A stretch of DNA of 64,000 nt from BPGX01 sp037447455 (GCA_037447455.1 JBBIGQ010000002.1:62001-126000); one strand, 5' to 3'; shown: positions 53,494 through 62,323, counted from the first letter of the stretch. Made by a program: numbers and translations. Notes: generated by a model from the letters alone, not told the origin.

Positions 53494-55110
53494 ATGAAAA
53501 AATTTTTTATTCTACTTTTAATAATCGCTATAGAACGCCCATCATTTTTTTTACTTTCTCAAACCAACAAGTATTTTATTGCCTTTAAAAATAAAGACAA
53601 CAATGGATACTCTATTTCCAACCCGTCCGCCTTTCTCTCTGCAAAAGCCATTCAAAGAAGAACTAATCAAGGCATCCCCATCGATGCTACCGACTTGCCT
53701 GTTACACCTTCTTATGTCAATCAAATTGAATCCTTAAACGGCGTAACAGTCCTGCATCGTATTAAATGGTTAAATGGCGTCATTATTCAAACAACTAATA
53801 CGGTAGCACTATCAGTTATTCAATCTTATACTTATGTACAATCTGCTCAACCGCTCAATTATAGCATTTCGCAAGAACCTATTGACTCTGTACGTTTTTT
53901 TGAAGGTTCTTTTACCGCAAAAACCTATTCGTACAACTATGGAAACAGCTATGACCAGATTCATCAATTGAATGTAGAATGTTTGCACAATGCGGGCTAT
54001 AAAGGCGAAGGGATGATAATAGCAGTCATTGACGCAGGTTTCTATAATGTACATAATAATCCTGTGTTTGACAGTTTATTTCTGCAAGGGCGATTGTTAG
54101 GCACAAGAGATTTGGTAATGCGGGATACTATGGTTTTTGAAGACGATAATCACGGGGCATTTGTTCTCTCTACAATGGCGGCACTTTCTCCCGGTAATAT
54201 GGTAGGCACCGCACCCAAAGCATCTTATTGGCTTCTACGAAGTGAAGATGTGAATTCTGAATATCCTATTGAAGAATATTATTGGATAAGAGCCACTGAA
54301 TTTGCAGATAGTGTTGGTGCTGATGTTATCAATACTTCTTTGGGCTATACTACTTTTGATAATGCGGTATATAATCATTCTTATTCAAACTTAGATGGAC
54401 AAACCACTCCTATTGCTATTGGCGCAAGAATGGCTGCACGAAAAGGTATCTTAGTAGTCGTGGCGGCCGGCAATGAAGGCAGCGGATTCTGGTATTATAT
54501 TTCAACACCCGCTGATGCAGATAGTGTATGTACCGTTGGGGCAGTAGATAATACCGGAACAATAGCAAGTTTTAGTGGACACGGTCCTACAGCCGATGGT
54601 CGCATAAAACCAGATGTGTGTGCAAGAGGCGTGAGTACAATAGTTTCTTCAGCAGGAGGATTCCCGATAACAGGAAATGGCACTTCTTTTGCAGCGCCAT
54701 TGATGGCCGGTGCAATGACCTGTTTGTGGCAGGCAAAAAACAATCTCAACAATATCCAGATTATTAACCTTGTAAAACAAAATAGCAATAATACAGCTAA
54801 CCCTAATAATTCAATAGGTTGGGGAATACCGGATTTTTGCGGTGCACTTACCTCTGTCAAAGCGTTTGAAAAAGATACATTGGTGCGTATCTATCCCAAT
54901 CCTACCCATGACGACATTAATATCACATCGGCACAGTCCATACAATCTTTGAAAATATGGAATGCGCCCGGCGAAGTTCTATTGAATTATGAAAACATAA
55001 ATACCCGTCAGATGAGAGTGTCTGTAAAAGATTATCCGACCGGCATCTATTTTATTTCTATAATTTATTCTTCAGGAAGTCAGATGTTTTATAAATTACT
55101 CAAACATTAA
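53494..55110 (+). CDS. Secreted S8 (subtilisin) protease with T9SS sorting tail
   Basis: Exported serine protease of 538 residues. After the signal (about 1-22) and a propeptide-like region (KYFIAFKNKDNNGYSISNPS) the S8 domain holds the triad: Asp180 (AVIDAGFYN), His220 (DDNHGAFV) and Ser398 (GNGTSFAAPLMAGAM), with oxyanion Asn327 in AAGNEG. The C-terminal 75 residues are a T9SS type A sorting domain (IYPNPTHDDINI, LKIWNAPGEVLLNY, DYPTGIYFISI). It should be released to or anchored on the surface and degrade external protein. Confidence 0.93.
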   Translation: MKKFFILLLIIAIERPSFFLLSQTNKYFIAFKNKDNNGYSISNPSAFLSAKAIQRRTNQGIPIDATDLPVTPSYVNQIESLNGVTVLHRIKWLNGVIIQTTNTVALSVIQSYTYVQSAQPLNYSISQEPIDSVRFFEGSFTAKTYSYNYGNSYDQIHQLNVECLHNAGYKGEGMIIAVIDAGFYNVHNNPVFDSLFLQGRLLGTRDLVMRDTMVFEDDNHGAFVLSTMAALSPGNMVGTAPKASYWLLRSEDVNSEYPIEEYYWIRATEFADSVGADVINTSLGYTTFDNAVYNHSYSNLDGQTTPIAIGARMAARKGILVVVAAGNEGSGFWYYISTPADADSVCTVGAVDNTGTIASFSGHGPTADGRIKPDVCARGVSTIVSSAGGFPITGNGTSFAAPLMAGAMTCLWQAKNNLNNIQIINLVKQNSNNTANPNNSIGWGIPDFCGALTSVKAFEKDTLVRIYPNPTHDDINITSAQSIQSLKIWNAPGEVLLNYENINTRQMRVSVKDYPTGIYFISIIYSSGSQMFYKLLKH

Positions 55111-55164
55111 TTTGTGGAAGGCGAGTAAGCGTTAAATTGGACAGTTTAATCTGCACTCTATTTT

Positions 55165-56565
55165 TTAATACCAAACCATTTTTCTCTTAAGATAAAACAA
55201 TGCTTCGTTCAGCCGTTTGATTAATTGCTCACTGTTGTAGGCACTGGAACCTGCCAAAGAAAGTGTAGTGCCATAGCCATAAATATCGTTGATTGTTTGG
55301 CTGTATAAAATTTGTTTTTCTTTATTATACAAATTAATTTCCAAAATCATTTGTGCCAGAAACAAATTAAATTGTTTCTTTAAGTCATCGTTGTTTTCAT
55401 CTACAATGGTATTACTGAAAATTTTTACAATATATTCTGCCTGTGTAGAGTCGTTCACGATAGTCATCTCATTCATTTTAAGTTTATCAAATACAATATT
55501 CTTTATAGCAGAGGTCGCAGAGGGTTTATTAAAATTCAGTTCGCGGGTTTGAATAAAGATGTTGATGGGCTGTATATTGACTTGCACAGAAAATTTTGGA
55601 ATCTGAATAAAACTCTTCAAAAAACTTATATTTTGAGCACTAACAGAATCGCTTTGCATCAATGCTTCCAGATCGGGTTGCACATCAATGGTTGTTAATT
55701 GAAAATTAGCAGTTACATATACAGGGCTTATTTCCACTATTCCATACTGATTGGAAATAACTTTATCTTGTGTTTGAATAATTTCGTCGTCATAAAAACA
55801 AGTAAACGGGAATTGAGTTAAAGGGGCATTGTACAGTAGTGCTTTCACCTGTATAGGTGTATATTTTTGCTGATAAGGTTTTACTATTGGAATAGTTTTA
55901 GGGTTTTCAATAGAAATGGCTTGCAGCTTAAATTGTATATCCTTTGTCAAATCAAAAACGGTTTTAATATCCGGTATATTGTATTCTGAAAAATCTATTT
56001 CTTCATTTAAGTAAGGGACAAGAATGGAGAAGGCCTGAATTTTTTTTCGGAGACCGGCAGAATAATTTTTTTGTTGATCATCGGTCAACGCTAATTTAAT
56101 GATTTCTGCAGCTTTTGAAAGTATATTTTTTTTCTTTTGTGCTTTTTGACGAAGGTATTCCTGTTTATCCAGTTCATAATAAACCCAGTATTGTTTATCA
56201 TTTTCATACGTACCCACAAGTTGGTATCCCTCTACATTTTCTACACTTTTTAAGTTCACCAGCGAATTAAAGGTTTGAGAAAATTTATTGTCATTCTGAA
56301 CAGAATACAACATAGAGTTGGAAGAGATATTGACTTTAATTTCAGATGTAAGGTCATACAAGGCATTCTTTTTGGCTTCAAACTGATAATTTGGATTTCC
56401 AATTTTAGAAGCCTGACCTATTCCGATATATTTGGATGAACTCACAGGTCGTTGACTTACCCAATCCGGCGGAGGAGTTTCAGGAAGTGTGGCATTATTG
56501 TTTTGCGCAAAAAATGAAAAAGCAAACAATACTATATTTATTGCATAGAAAAAATTTTTATTCAT
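55165..56565 (-). CDS. Exported LPP20-domain protein
   Basis: Protein of 466 residues with a signal peptide (about 1-20, ending FFAQNN). The first part, PPPDWVSQRPVSSSKYIGIGQA followed by QFEAKKNALYDLTSEIKVNI, has the LPP20 pattern (W...p...y.g.G.a, then a helix with Ala and Glu). A charged helix follows, then about 250 residues of beta-rich sequence with no recognised domain. It is the third gene of a cluster, 2 bases after the TPR lipoprotein, and converges with the subtilisin gene. Function unknown, probably in the outer envelope. Confidence 0.75.
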   Translation of the reverse strand: MNKNFFYAINIVLFAFSFFAQNNNATLPETPPPDWVSQRPVSSSKYIGIGQASKIGNPNYQFEAKKNALYDLTSEIKVNISSNSMLYSVQNDNKFSQTFNSLVNLKSVENVEGYQLVGTYENDKQYWVYYELDKQEYLRQKAQKKKNILSKAAEIIKLALTDDQQKNYSAGLRKKIQAFSILVPYLNEEIDFSEYNIPDIKTVFDLTKDIQFKLQAISIENPKTIPIVKPYQQKYTPIQVKALLYNAPLTQFPFTCFYDDEIIQTQDKVISNQYGIVEISPVYVTANFQLTTIDVQPDLEALMQSDSVSAQNISFLKSFIQIPKFSVQVNIQPINIFIQTRELNFNKPSATSAIKNIVFDKLKMNEMTIVNDSTQAEYIVKIFSNTIVDENNDDLKKQFNLFLAQMILEINLYNKEKQILYSQTINDIYGYGTTLSLAGSSAYNSEQLIKRLNEALFYLKRKMVWY

Positions 56566-56567
56566 AT

Positions 56568-57935
56568 TTATTTAAGCAGTGATGAAATAGATTTTTGTAT
56601 TTGCTGAAGTGCTTTATCTAATGCTTCCTGTTTTAATTCTTCATCTGATTTTAATTGTTTGTTTACAAAAAATAATTCTCTCCATTGCTTCGGATTATAC
56701 TGTGAAAAAGGCGGTGTAGTGACAGGATTATAGGGATAATAGTTTCGGATATCTGCGGTTGGTTTATTTACAAATTCATTATATTCTTTCTGTTCAATGG
56801 CTTGTATCAGTGTATTTTGAGTAATAATTGTCTGTAAATTTTGTGTTTGGACGATTTTATAATTCATATCAAAAGAAAATGATTTAGAAAGTTTTACATT
56901 ATTATAAGCCACGGGTTTATATTCTTTAACAAAGGTTTCACCCACTTTCGTAACAAATTCCTGATAAGCATTTAAAGATTTCACTTCCGGTAATTTAGAA
57001 AATGTTTTTTTATTATTAATGTATGCTGCAAAAAAATAGTCGCTATTGGTAGCTTTTGCAATGGCTCTCAAAAGATCGGGATTATTTTCAATGGCATCTA
57101 AATAAAAAATACCGAATGTATTGTCTTCTTTAATTTTAATATAATTTATGTTGGAATAACTCAGTAAATTGTTTAATAGTTGGGTAGTGAGATCCTTATC
57201 TAAATTTATGCGAATATTAGGATTAGATACATTAGGTTTAAAGAGCAAAATAGTTTTATTTAAATACGATAAGCAAATCTCTTCTATTTCTTTTACATCT
57301 TTGTATTGATTTGTTATTTTATTGATTTGTTGAATGTTTTGCAATACCTTGGAATAGTTTTTATTTTGTAAATCCGCTAACATTGATTGATACAAAGGTT
57401 CACAAACTGCCGTAGTATAGTAGGTTTGTATTTTTTTATATTCTGGCCGGTACTTTTTTACCCTTTCAAAATAGGGCAAGGATTCTTTATATTTTTTTTG
57501 TTTGAAAATAGCTAATCCTTTGTTGTAATTTTCTTCCACATAATTATCAATTGCTGTCTGATAATCTTCTTTGTAGGCAGAAGGATAACTTAGTTCCACG
57601 CCCAACGCACCAGACCGATCCTTAAAATCTAAAATTTTTTCAAACGTACGAATGCTGGCTTCATACTCATTGGTTGTATATTCACGAAAAAACTGAGAAG
57701 ATAAAAAATCTAGATATTTTTGACCAACTTCTTTGAGCTTTATTCGGGCATCTGTATTTTTGTAATTGCGTTTGAGCGATTCCAGATAAAATTCTGCTGC
57801 TTCATTGACAAGTCCTTGCTTTTCCAGTTTTTCTGCTGCTTTAAAATACCTTTTACTTCCTGTACAGGCACTCAACATTAAAGCAACAAACAAACCAACG
57901 CCGATTTGTTTAAGTATAAAAAAATATCTTATCAT
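56568..57935 (-). CDS. Lipoprotein with TPR repeats and possible CsgG/LpoB-like domain
   Basis: Lipoprotein of 455 residues from the ATG at 57935 (a TTG at 57956 is unlikely). The signal ends ALMLSACTGS. Residues about 25-210 hold TPR-like helical repeats (FKAAEKLEKQGLVNEAAEFYLE, YNKGLAIFKQKKYKESLPYFERV). The second half has a pattern that recalls CsgG/LpoB-type domains (DLTTQLLNNLLSYSNINYI, LLRAIAKATNSDYFFAAYI, SFSFDMNYKIVQTQNLQTII), but this is by eye only. It lies between two LPP20-type genes, all in the same direction. Confidence 0.7.
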   Translation of the reverse strand: MIRYFFILKQIGVGLFVALMLSACTGSKRYFKAAEKLEKQGLVNEAAEFYLESLKRNYKNTDARIKLKEVGQKYLDFLSSQFFREYTTNEYEASIRTFEKILDFKDRSGALGVELSYPSAYKEDYQTAIDNYVEENYNKGLAIFKQKKYKESLPYFERVKKYRPEYKKIQTYYTTAVCEPLYQSMLADLQNKNYSKVLQNIQQINKITNQYKDVKEIEEICLSYLNKTILLFKPNVSNPNIRINLDKDLTTQLLNNLLSYSNINYIKIKEDNTFGIFYLDAIENNPDLLRAIAKATNSDYFFAAYINNKKTFSKLPEVKSLNAYQEFVTKVGETFVKEYKPVAYNNVKLSKSFSFDMNYKIVQTQNLQTIITQNTLIQAIEQKEYNEFVNKPTADIRNYYPYNPVTTPPFSQYNPKQWRELFFVNKQLKSDEELKQEALDKALQQIQKSISSLLK

Positions 57936-57954
57936 TTTTGAAATTGGTAATAAC

Positions 57955-57984
57955 AAAAAGCCCCCGAAAATTATTTTCGGGGGC
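57955..57984 (-). terminator. Hairpin terminator after the LPP20 lipoprotein gene
   Basis: Perfect 11-base-pair stem (57960-57970 with 57974-57984, loop tta) followed on the minus strand by T5 at 57955-57959. It lies between the LPP20 lipoprotein and the TPR lipoprotein, 20 bases before the latter's start, so it may only partly stop transcription and lower expression of the two downstream genes. Confidence 0.85.
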
Positions 57985-57998
57985 GATGATGATAAAAA

Positions 57999-58586
57999 TT
58001 AATACCCGCCTTGTTCCTGAGCTAATTTTTTCATTTCTGCATTAAAAATTTCTTCAAATTTTTTCTTGTCGTAATCCAGTTTTAGTTTAGCATCATTGGA
58101 TATTTTTTGTTCAATGTTATCAAAAATAGTTTTCTTATCCGCTTCAATAGCCACCCAATAGGTATAACTACCATCTTCTTCTTTGAACACCTTTTCGTCT
58201 TTTACACGAATGTTACTGATAGTCAAATTAGTTACTTCTCTTGAAAGTTCTTCGAATTTATTTTCAAATTCTTGTTTGCTTCCAACGGTTCTTTGGTTCG
58301 TATACTGGTCGGTAACTTTTTTAATAGTGGTTTGTATGTTACTGGCCAACTCGGATTTAGCATTGTTCATTGCTATTTTTTTAGCTGTTGCAAGGTCTGG
58401 GGATTTACCAACGTTTCTGGCCCTGAAAAAATCCTCATCGGTTTTGTATTCTTTTGAACTAAAAGGAAGTGCAATTTCCTTAGCACCTGTTTCCTTTTGA
58501 ATTGGCGTTCCTTTTTTAGATTTACAACTTACTGCCACCAATGAAGTTGTAATAATCGGCACAAGAAGTAGTTTTACTGTTTTCAT
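57999..58586 (-). CDS. LPP20-family lipoprotein
   Basis: Lipoprotein of 195 residues from the ATG at 58586; the signal ends LVAVSCKSKK (Cys21). The mature part shows the LPP20 fold pattern: FFRARNVGKSPDLATAKKIAMNNAKSEL, then a long helix and the strand pair TISNIRVKDEKVFKEEDGSYTYWVAIEADK. It is the first gene of the LPP20/TPR cluster and has a strong terminator behind it, so it is probably expressed most. Function unknown. Confidence 0.82.
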   Translation of the reverse strand: MKTVKLLLVPIITTSLVAVSCKSKKGTPIQKETGAKEIALPFSSKEYKTDEDFFRARNVGKSPDLATAKKIAMNNAKSELASNIQTTIKKVTDQYTNQRTVGSKQEFENKFEELSREVTNLTISNIRVKDEKVFKEEDGSYTYWVAIEADKKTIFDNIEQKISNDAKLKLDYDKKKFEEIFNAEMKKLAQEQGGY

Positions 58587-58690
58587 AACTTTAAGTTTTA
58601 GATTTTTGATGCAAATTAAAAAAACAATTCTCAAACCAAACAAAAAAATTTAATACTTTTTTAGAATTTGGACTTTAATTTAAATACTTT

Positions 58691-59659
58691 TTACATAAAA
58701 CTCGTTAAAATTAAAAGTATAAACAGTAAAAAATATTTCGCTTTACGCGGCACTTTATTTAAAAATTTACCCACATAATATGCATAGGGCAAGGCAATAA
58801 CAGAGGGAGCATACTGCTGATATACCCAATAAATCAACAAATAATTCCCCCATGAAAAAAACATCAGAAAAAAGAACAGCAAAGCAATTCTTCTATCTCT
58901 TGTTGAATAAAAATAAACATCCTGCCATTCTCTCAAACCCGCTATAAAAACTAAAAAAATAATCAGAAGTATCCCCACATTCATCCATTGCATTTCTTTT
59001 AGTGGTTCAATAGAAAGATTGGAAAACGAACTGAATTTATAGAAAGAGTACTCTGCAAGTATTTGAAAATACAGCAAAATCTCCCTGTCAAAATACCAAT
59101 TGATGGTTATTAAAAAATAAATCGGCAAAATAAAGCCAAGCAAAAAGATAACCCACGTCCGCCATCCGGATATTAAAAACAAATTAAAAATCAGAATCGG
59201 TATAATGAACGTATAAATAAAATTAATGCCGGATAAAAAACCTATACTAAAAACAATAGCCAAATAAAAAACAAATATATCTAACCGCCGTTTAACCTCC
59301 TGCGGATTGATTAAACGTAAAGACACCAAAATAAAAAAATCACTAATAAGATAATTGTTGATGTGGTTTAATAGCCAGATATTATTTTGAAATAAAAGAT
59401 ATACAAAAGCAATAAGTATCCCGGACACCTGACGATCTTTATTTTCAAAGACCCGCCCGATTAAAAAAAAGTTGATAATCAGAAAAATCAAATTCAGCCC
59501 TTTTGCAACATATTCGTTCACTGAGAAAAAACTAACTTCATAATGTTTTATAGGATTTAACTGAACCTGCTTATTGAAAAACAAAAGAATTAAAGATAAC
59601 AAATAAATAAACAATAAAACAAAAACAGGAATGGAATCAGTTGCTTTTTTGGAACCCAT
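58691..59659 (-). CDS. DUF6427-like polytopic membrane protein
   Basis: Inner-membrane protein of 322 residues with about nine or ten hydrophobic helices and short loops; it resembles the DUF6427 family of Bacteroidota. No catalytic motif can be seen, apart from a conserved-looking Arg/Lys pair after helix 4 (LRLINPQEVKRRLD). It follows the HU/SPOR protein by 63 bases, with a weak hairpin in between. Function unknown. Confidence 0.7.
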   Translation of the reverse strand: MGSKKATDSIPVFVLLFIYLLSLILLFFNKQVQLNPIKHYEVSFFSVNEYVAKGLNLIFLIINFFLIGRVFENKDRQVSGILIAFVYLLFQNNIWLLNHINNYLISDFFILVSLRLINPQEVKRRLDIFVFYLAIVFSIGFLSGINFIYTFIIPILIFNLFLISGWRTWVIFLLGFILPIYFLITINWYFDREILLYFQILAEYSFYKFSSFSNLSIEPLKEMQWMNVGILLIIFLVFIAGLREWQDVYFYSTRDRRIALLFFFLMFFSWGNYLLIYWVYQQYAPSVIALPYAYYVGKFLNKVPRKAKYFLLFILLILTSFM

Positions 59660-59687
59660 GTGTACTCAATAAAACAAAATTTTAATA

Positions 59688-59717
59688 GTTCTCATCTTTT
59701 CAGAGATGGGGAAGAAC
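59688..59717 (-). terminator. Weak hairpin after the HU/SPOR gene
   Basis: On the minus strand the arms at 59713-59717/59704-59708 pair with 59688-59692/59693-59697, with a 6-base loop and a 4-base bulge. It is followed by an A/T-rich but not uniform T tract, so termination would be weak. Confidence 0.35.
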
Positions 59718-59722
59718 AATTA

Positions 59723-60709
59723 TTATTTTTCTTCTTTAATCCAGCCGTCTTTCAAAATGCCTTGCTCCTTTAAACTCTTTAATTCCATTACAGCGCGTTC
59801 TTTATTCTCATAACTGCCAACTGACACAATAAACAATTGCTTTTGATCATTCCAGTTTAATGCGGCTTCAAGCCCCTTGCTTTTGAATTGATGTAATAAT
59901 TTATGCGCATTGTCTTTCAACTTAAAGCATCCGACAACAATAGAAAACTTTTCACTATCCGGTGTATTAAAAGAAGAAGCACCTTGTTTATTAAAATCTG
60001 ATGAAGTACTGTGGGCTTTATGAGAATTAAACAAAGCAACATTTGGATAGTAGTTGACATTCAAAACAGGATACTTTTTTGAACTGATAGCAACTGTACG
60101 AGCCGGGTGCTTTTCAAAAATCCCCGCCATTTGATGCTTTATATCTACCGGCGACAACCACCAATAAAAAAACAATAAACTGATAGCCAGAAACACAACT
60201 GCTGCTTTATACAAATTCTTCCTGTTCAGCACTATCGTATTTTGTTCAGAAGAAACAACAGGCGACGGAATATCTTTTTCAATTGAAATGGTTGAAACCG
60301 AGTATAAACCCAAACTTTCTGACAAATAAAAAGGATTTAAACTGGACTCAAATAAAACATTCCCTTCAATATCTTTATAAAAATAACCTATATCTTCTAA
60401 TTCTGCTCTTCTTTTAGTTTCTAACATAATGTTCAAACTCTGTACAAACTGTTGAATAATAGTTTGAGCCAGAATAGATTCTATACCCAATTGTTTTTGT
60501 AACTCCGCTATCAACAAACCATCGTTGTGTTTAAGTAAAGGATTAAACAACATCTTCTTGCGTGGCGGGAACAATACATTCTTTGCAATTGAAAATTCTG
60601 CGGACTCCATCTGCATCACAAATGCTCCAAAATCCGGAATAACAATAAAATCCTGCGTTTCTATCAAACTTTTGAGACAATCGGTAATTTCTTTGTATGT
60701 ACTTTTCAT
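59723..60709 (-). CDS. HU-CCDC81-domain protein with transmembrane helix and SPOR domain
   Basis: Protein of 328 residues. The first 125 residues are the two HU-CCDC81_bac type domains (ETQDFIVIPDFGAFVMQME, LFNPLLKHNDGLLIAEL, AELEDIGYFYKDIEGNVLF), related to HU/IHF DNA-binding folds. One membrane helix (about 168-184) follows, then a Ser-rich linker and a C-terminal SPOR domain (about 255-328: FSIVVGCFKLKDNAHKLLHQ, LFIVSVGSYENKERAVMEL) that binds denuded septal peptidoglycan. So it links the cytoplasmic side to the division septum. Its ATG lies only 12 bases after the 3' end of rnpB. Confidence 0.88.
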   Translation of the reverse strand: MKSTYKEITDCLKSLIETQDFIVIPDFGAFVMQMESAEFSIAKNVLFPPRKKMLFNPLLKHNDGLLIAELQKQLGIESILAQTIIQQFVQSLNIMLETKRRAELEDIGYFYKDIEGNVLFESSLNPFYLSESLGLYSVSTISIEKDIPSPVVSSEQNTIVLNRKNLYKAAVVFLAISLLFFYWWLSPVDIKHQMAGIFEKHPARTVAISSKKYPVLNVNYYPNVALFNSHKAHSTSSDFNKQGASSFNTPDSEKFSIVVGCFKLKDNAHKLLHQFKSKGLEAALNWNDQKQLFIVSVGSYENKERAVMELKSLKEQGILKDGWIKEEK

Positions 60710-60721
60710 AGTGAAAAAATA

Positions 60722-61094
60722 AGCAGGTTGAGTAAGCCGGGTTCTGTTTGATGTCTATCATTTCTCTGAGCGACCTACCCGCTTCGGATCTCTTCGTAAA
60801 GAGAAGGTGCAGAACAACACCTTATCCGAAACCTATTTGGTCTTGCAGCGTCCGAGGTTTACCCTCTTGCGGATTACTCCGACAAGATGTGGGCTCTTAC
60901 CCCACATTTTCACCCTTACTCCGGTGATGAACCCGGAGCGGTATCGTTTCTGTGGCACTTTCTGTCACTTTGCCTCGCGGCAGAAGTGCCCTTCGTTCGG
61001 CTGTAACAAATACAGCATCCGAAGGCGGACTGTCCTGTGCTGCCCGGACTTTCCTCTCCTGTTTTGTAGCAGGAGCGATAGACCTGAACCTGCA
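60722..61094 (-). ncRNA. rnpB: RNase P RNA (bacterial class A)
   Basis: Catalytic RNA of RNase P, which trims tRNA 5' ends. On the minus strand the conserved parts appear in order: GAGGAAAGTCCGGGC (P4/CR-I), ACAGAAA (CR-II side), GGGTAAGAGCCCAC, the P8/P9 GGTAAACC region and, near the 3' end, AGAAATGATA and ACAGAACCCGGCTTAC. The ends are set by helix P1: GCAGGTT at the 5' end (61087-61093) pairs with AACCTGC at the 3' end (60723-60729). A promoter core lies at 61099-61130. After P1 the strand runs TTATTTTTT, so P1 may double as a terminator. Confidence 0.97.
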
Positions 61095-61098
61095 TTGG

Positions 61099-61130
61099 CA
61101 AATATACAGATTTTATTTCTCTGATACAAA
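61099..61130 (-). promoter_or_regulatory. Promoter of rnpB (-33 TTTG, -7 TATATTTG)
   Basis: Minus strand: TTTG at 61127-61130, 20 bases, TATATTTG at 61099-61106. Both elements and their spacing match the Bacteroidota consensus, and the expected start, 5-7 bases downstream, falls at the 5' end of helix P1. Confidence 0.8.
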
Positions 61131-61204
61131 AAGAATATAAACTAATTTTTCCCCTCGGCTTATTCGGGTACCACCCTATTTCCTAAAAAAACAAACTAAC
61201 ATCC

Positions 61205-61237
61205 TTGTATTTTTAACTATAAAAAATTGTATCTTTG
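61205..61237 (+). promoter_or_regulatory. Promoter of the lysine-rich peroxiredoxin gene
   Basis: TTG at 61205-61207, 22 bases, then TATCTTTG at 61230-61237, ending 15 bases before the ATG at 61253. This argues against the TTG at 61235, which opens the frame, as the start codon. Confidence 0.6.
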
Positions 61238-61252
61238 TATCCAAAAAATTGT

Positions 61253-61990
61253 ATGGCAAAGAAAGTATCCTCTAAAAAAGCAGCTAAAAAAAGTAGTAAG
61301 AAAGCAACTAAAAAGTCAGCAAAGAAAACAGTTGCTAAAAAATCTGTAAAAAAAACTACAAAAAAAATTAGTAAAAAAACAACCACTCCAAAATCCCCCA
61401 AAAAAGCAGCAAAAAAGGTTACAAAAAAAGTAAATGTAAAAATCAGCAAGAAAACAACACCTCAAAAAACAAAACAAAGCGCAAAATCATATACTCCTAA
61501 AACCACACAACAACCTTCAGAAAAATTCACTCCACACGTTACTTCTCTAAAACCCGGTATGCCAGCGCCTTATTTTGAAGGCATAGACCAAGACGGCAAC
61601 AAAGTATTACTCAACAACTTTGCAGGCAGAAAATTAGTACTCTACTTTTATCCAAAAGACGATACACCCGGCTGCACAAAAGAGGCCTGCAATATCAGAG
61701 ACAACTACCAACGCTTTTTAGACGCTGGGTATACTGTATTTGGAGTAAGTGCCGATAGTATAGAAAGCCACAAGAAATTCAAAGAAAAATACAACCTGCC
61801 TTTTTCATTAATTTCTGACCCGGATAAAAACATCATTCGTGCCTATGATGTGTGGGGCAAAAAACAATTTATGGGTAAAATTTCAGAAGGCCTCATCCGC
61901 ACCACATTTGTAATTGATGAAAACAGCACTATTTCAGATGTTATTACCAAAGTAGAAGTGGATAATCACACAGAACAAATTTTGAAGTAA
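61253..61990 (+). CDS. bcp: PrxQ/Bcp peroxiredoxin with histone-like lysine-rich N-terminal tail
   Basis: Protein of 245 residues. Residues 1 to about 85 are a tail with some 34 Lys plus Ala, Ser, Thr and Pro and no acidic residue, like histone H1/Hc1-type proteins. From about residue 98 a full peroxiredoxin follows: LKPGMPAPYFEGIDQDGNK, peroxidatic Cys141 in DDTPGCTKEAC, resolving Cys146 (spacing five, as in PrxQ/Bcp), and SDPDKNIIRAYDVWG. It should reduce peroxides using thioredoxin, and the tail could hold it on DNA or RNA. No transit or signal sequence is seen. Start at the ATG 61253. Confidence 0.93.
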   Translation: MAKKVSSKKAAKKSSKKATKKSAKKTVAKKSVKKTTKKISKKTTTPKSPKKAAKKVTKKVNVKISKKTTPQKTKQSAKSYTPKTTQQPSEKFTPHVTSLKPGMPAPYFEGIDQDGNKVLLNNFAGRKLVLYFYPKDDTPGCTKEACNIRDNYQRFLDAGYTVFGVSADSIESHKKFKEKYNLPFSLISDPDKNIIRAYDVWGKKQFMGKISEGLIRTTFVIDENSTISDVITKVEVDNHTEQILK

Positions 61991-62323
61991 TAAGAAAACT
62001 CTCTTCCCCTTTCTAAAAAGTGAAAGGGAAAAGAGTAAATTACAAAACAAAATTTAAATTATAAATGCACACATTTGCTGCAAAGAAGTTGACAGCAAAG
62101 GAACATTAAAACAACATCATAATTACGACTAAATCTTAATAAAGCAAACCATTTTGAAAGACGAAAACAGACATAAAAATTATAACATACAGGCAACAAG
62201 TAAAAACAGGAACTCTTGGGATATAGAGATACAACCATACACAGAGAAATAGCCATATATTTTTCTTGCCAATTCACCGACTAAAATTGTAATTTAGAAA
62301 CCTGAAATAATTAAAAAGATTAA
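61991..62323 (+). other. 333-base gap without a gene
   Basis: AT-rich stretch between the peroxiredoxin gene and the restriction-type reading frame. Apart from the hairpin at its left end I see no RNA, repeat or conserved frame in it. It marks the change from core genes to accessory DNA. Confidence 0.6.
62001..62035 (+). terminator. Probable hairpin terminator after the peroxiredoxin gene
   Basis: Inner stem of 7 pairs (62007-62013 with 62022-62028) and outer stem of 5 pairs (62001-62005 with 62031-62035), 10 bases after the stop. It lacks a following T tract, so this is only probable. Confidence 0.4.

Noticed and set aside
60807..61140. Several short frames on both strands
   Set aside because: They fall in rnpB, whose conserved RNA elements explain the sequence.
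61213..61449. Very hydrophobic minus-strand frame of 78 codons
   Set aside because: It is the mirror of the AAA-rich lysine tail of the peroxiredoxin, which gives Phe and Leu codons on the other strand.
62059..62277. Minus-strand frame of 72 codons in the gap before the restriction fusion
   Set aside because: Composition-driven, no start context and no family resemblance.
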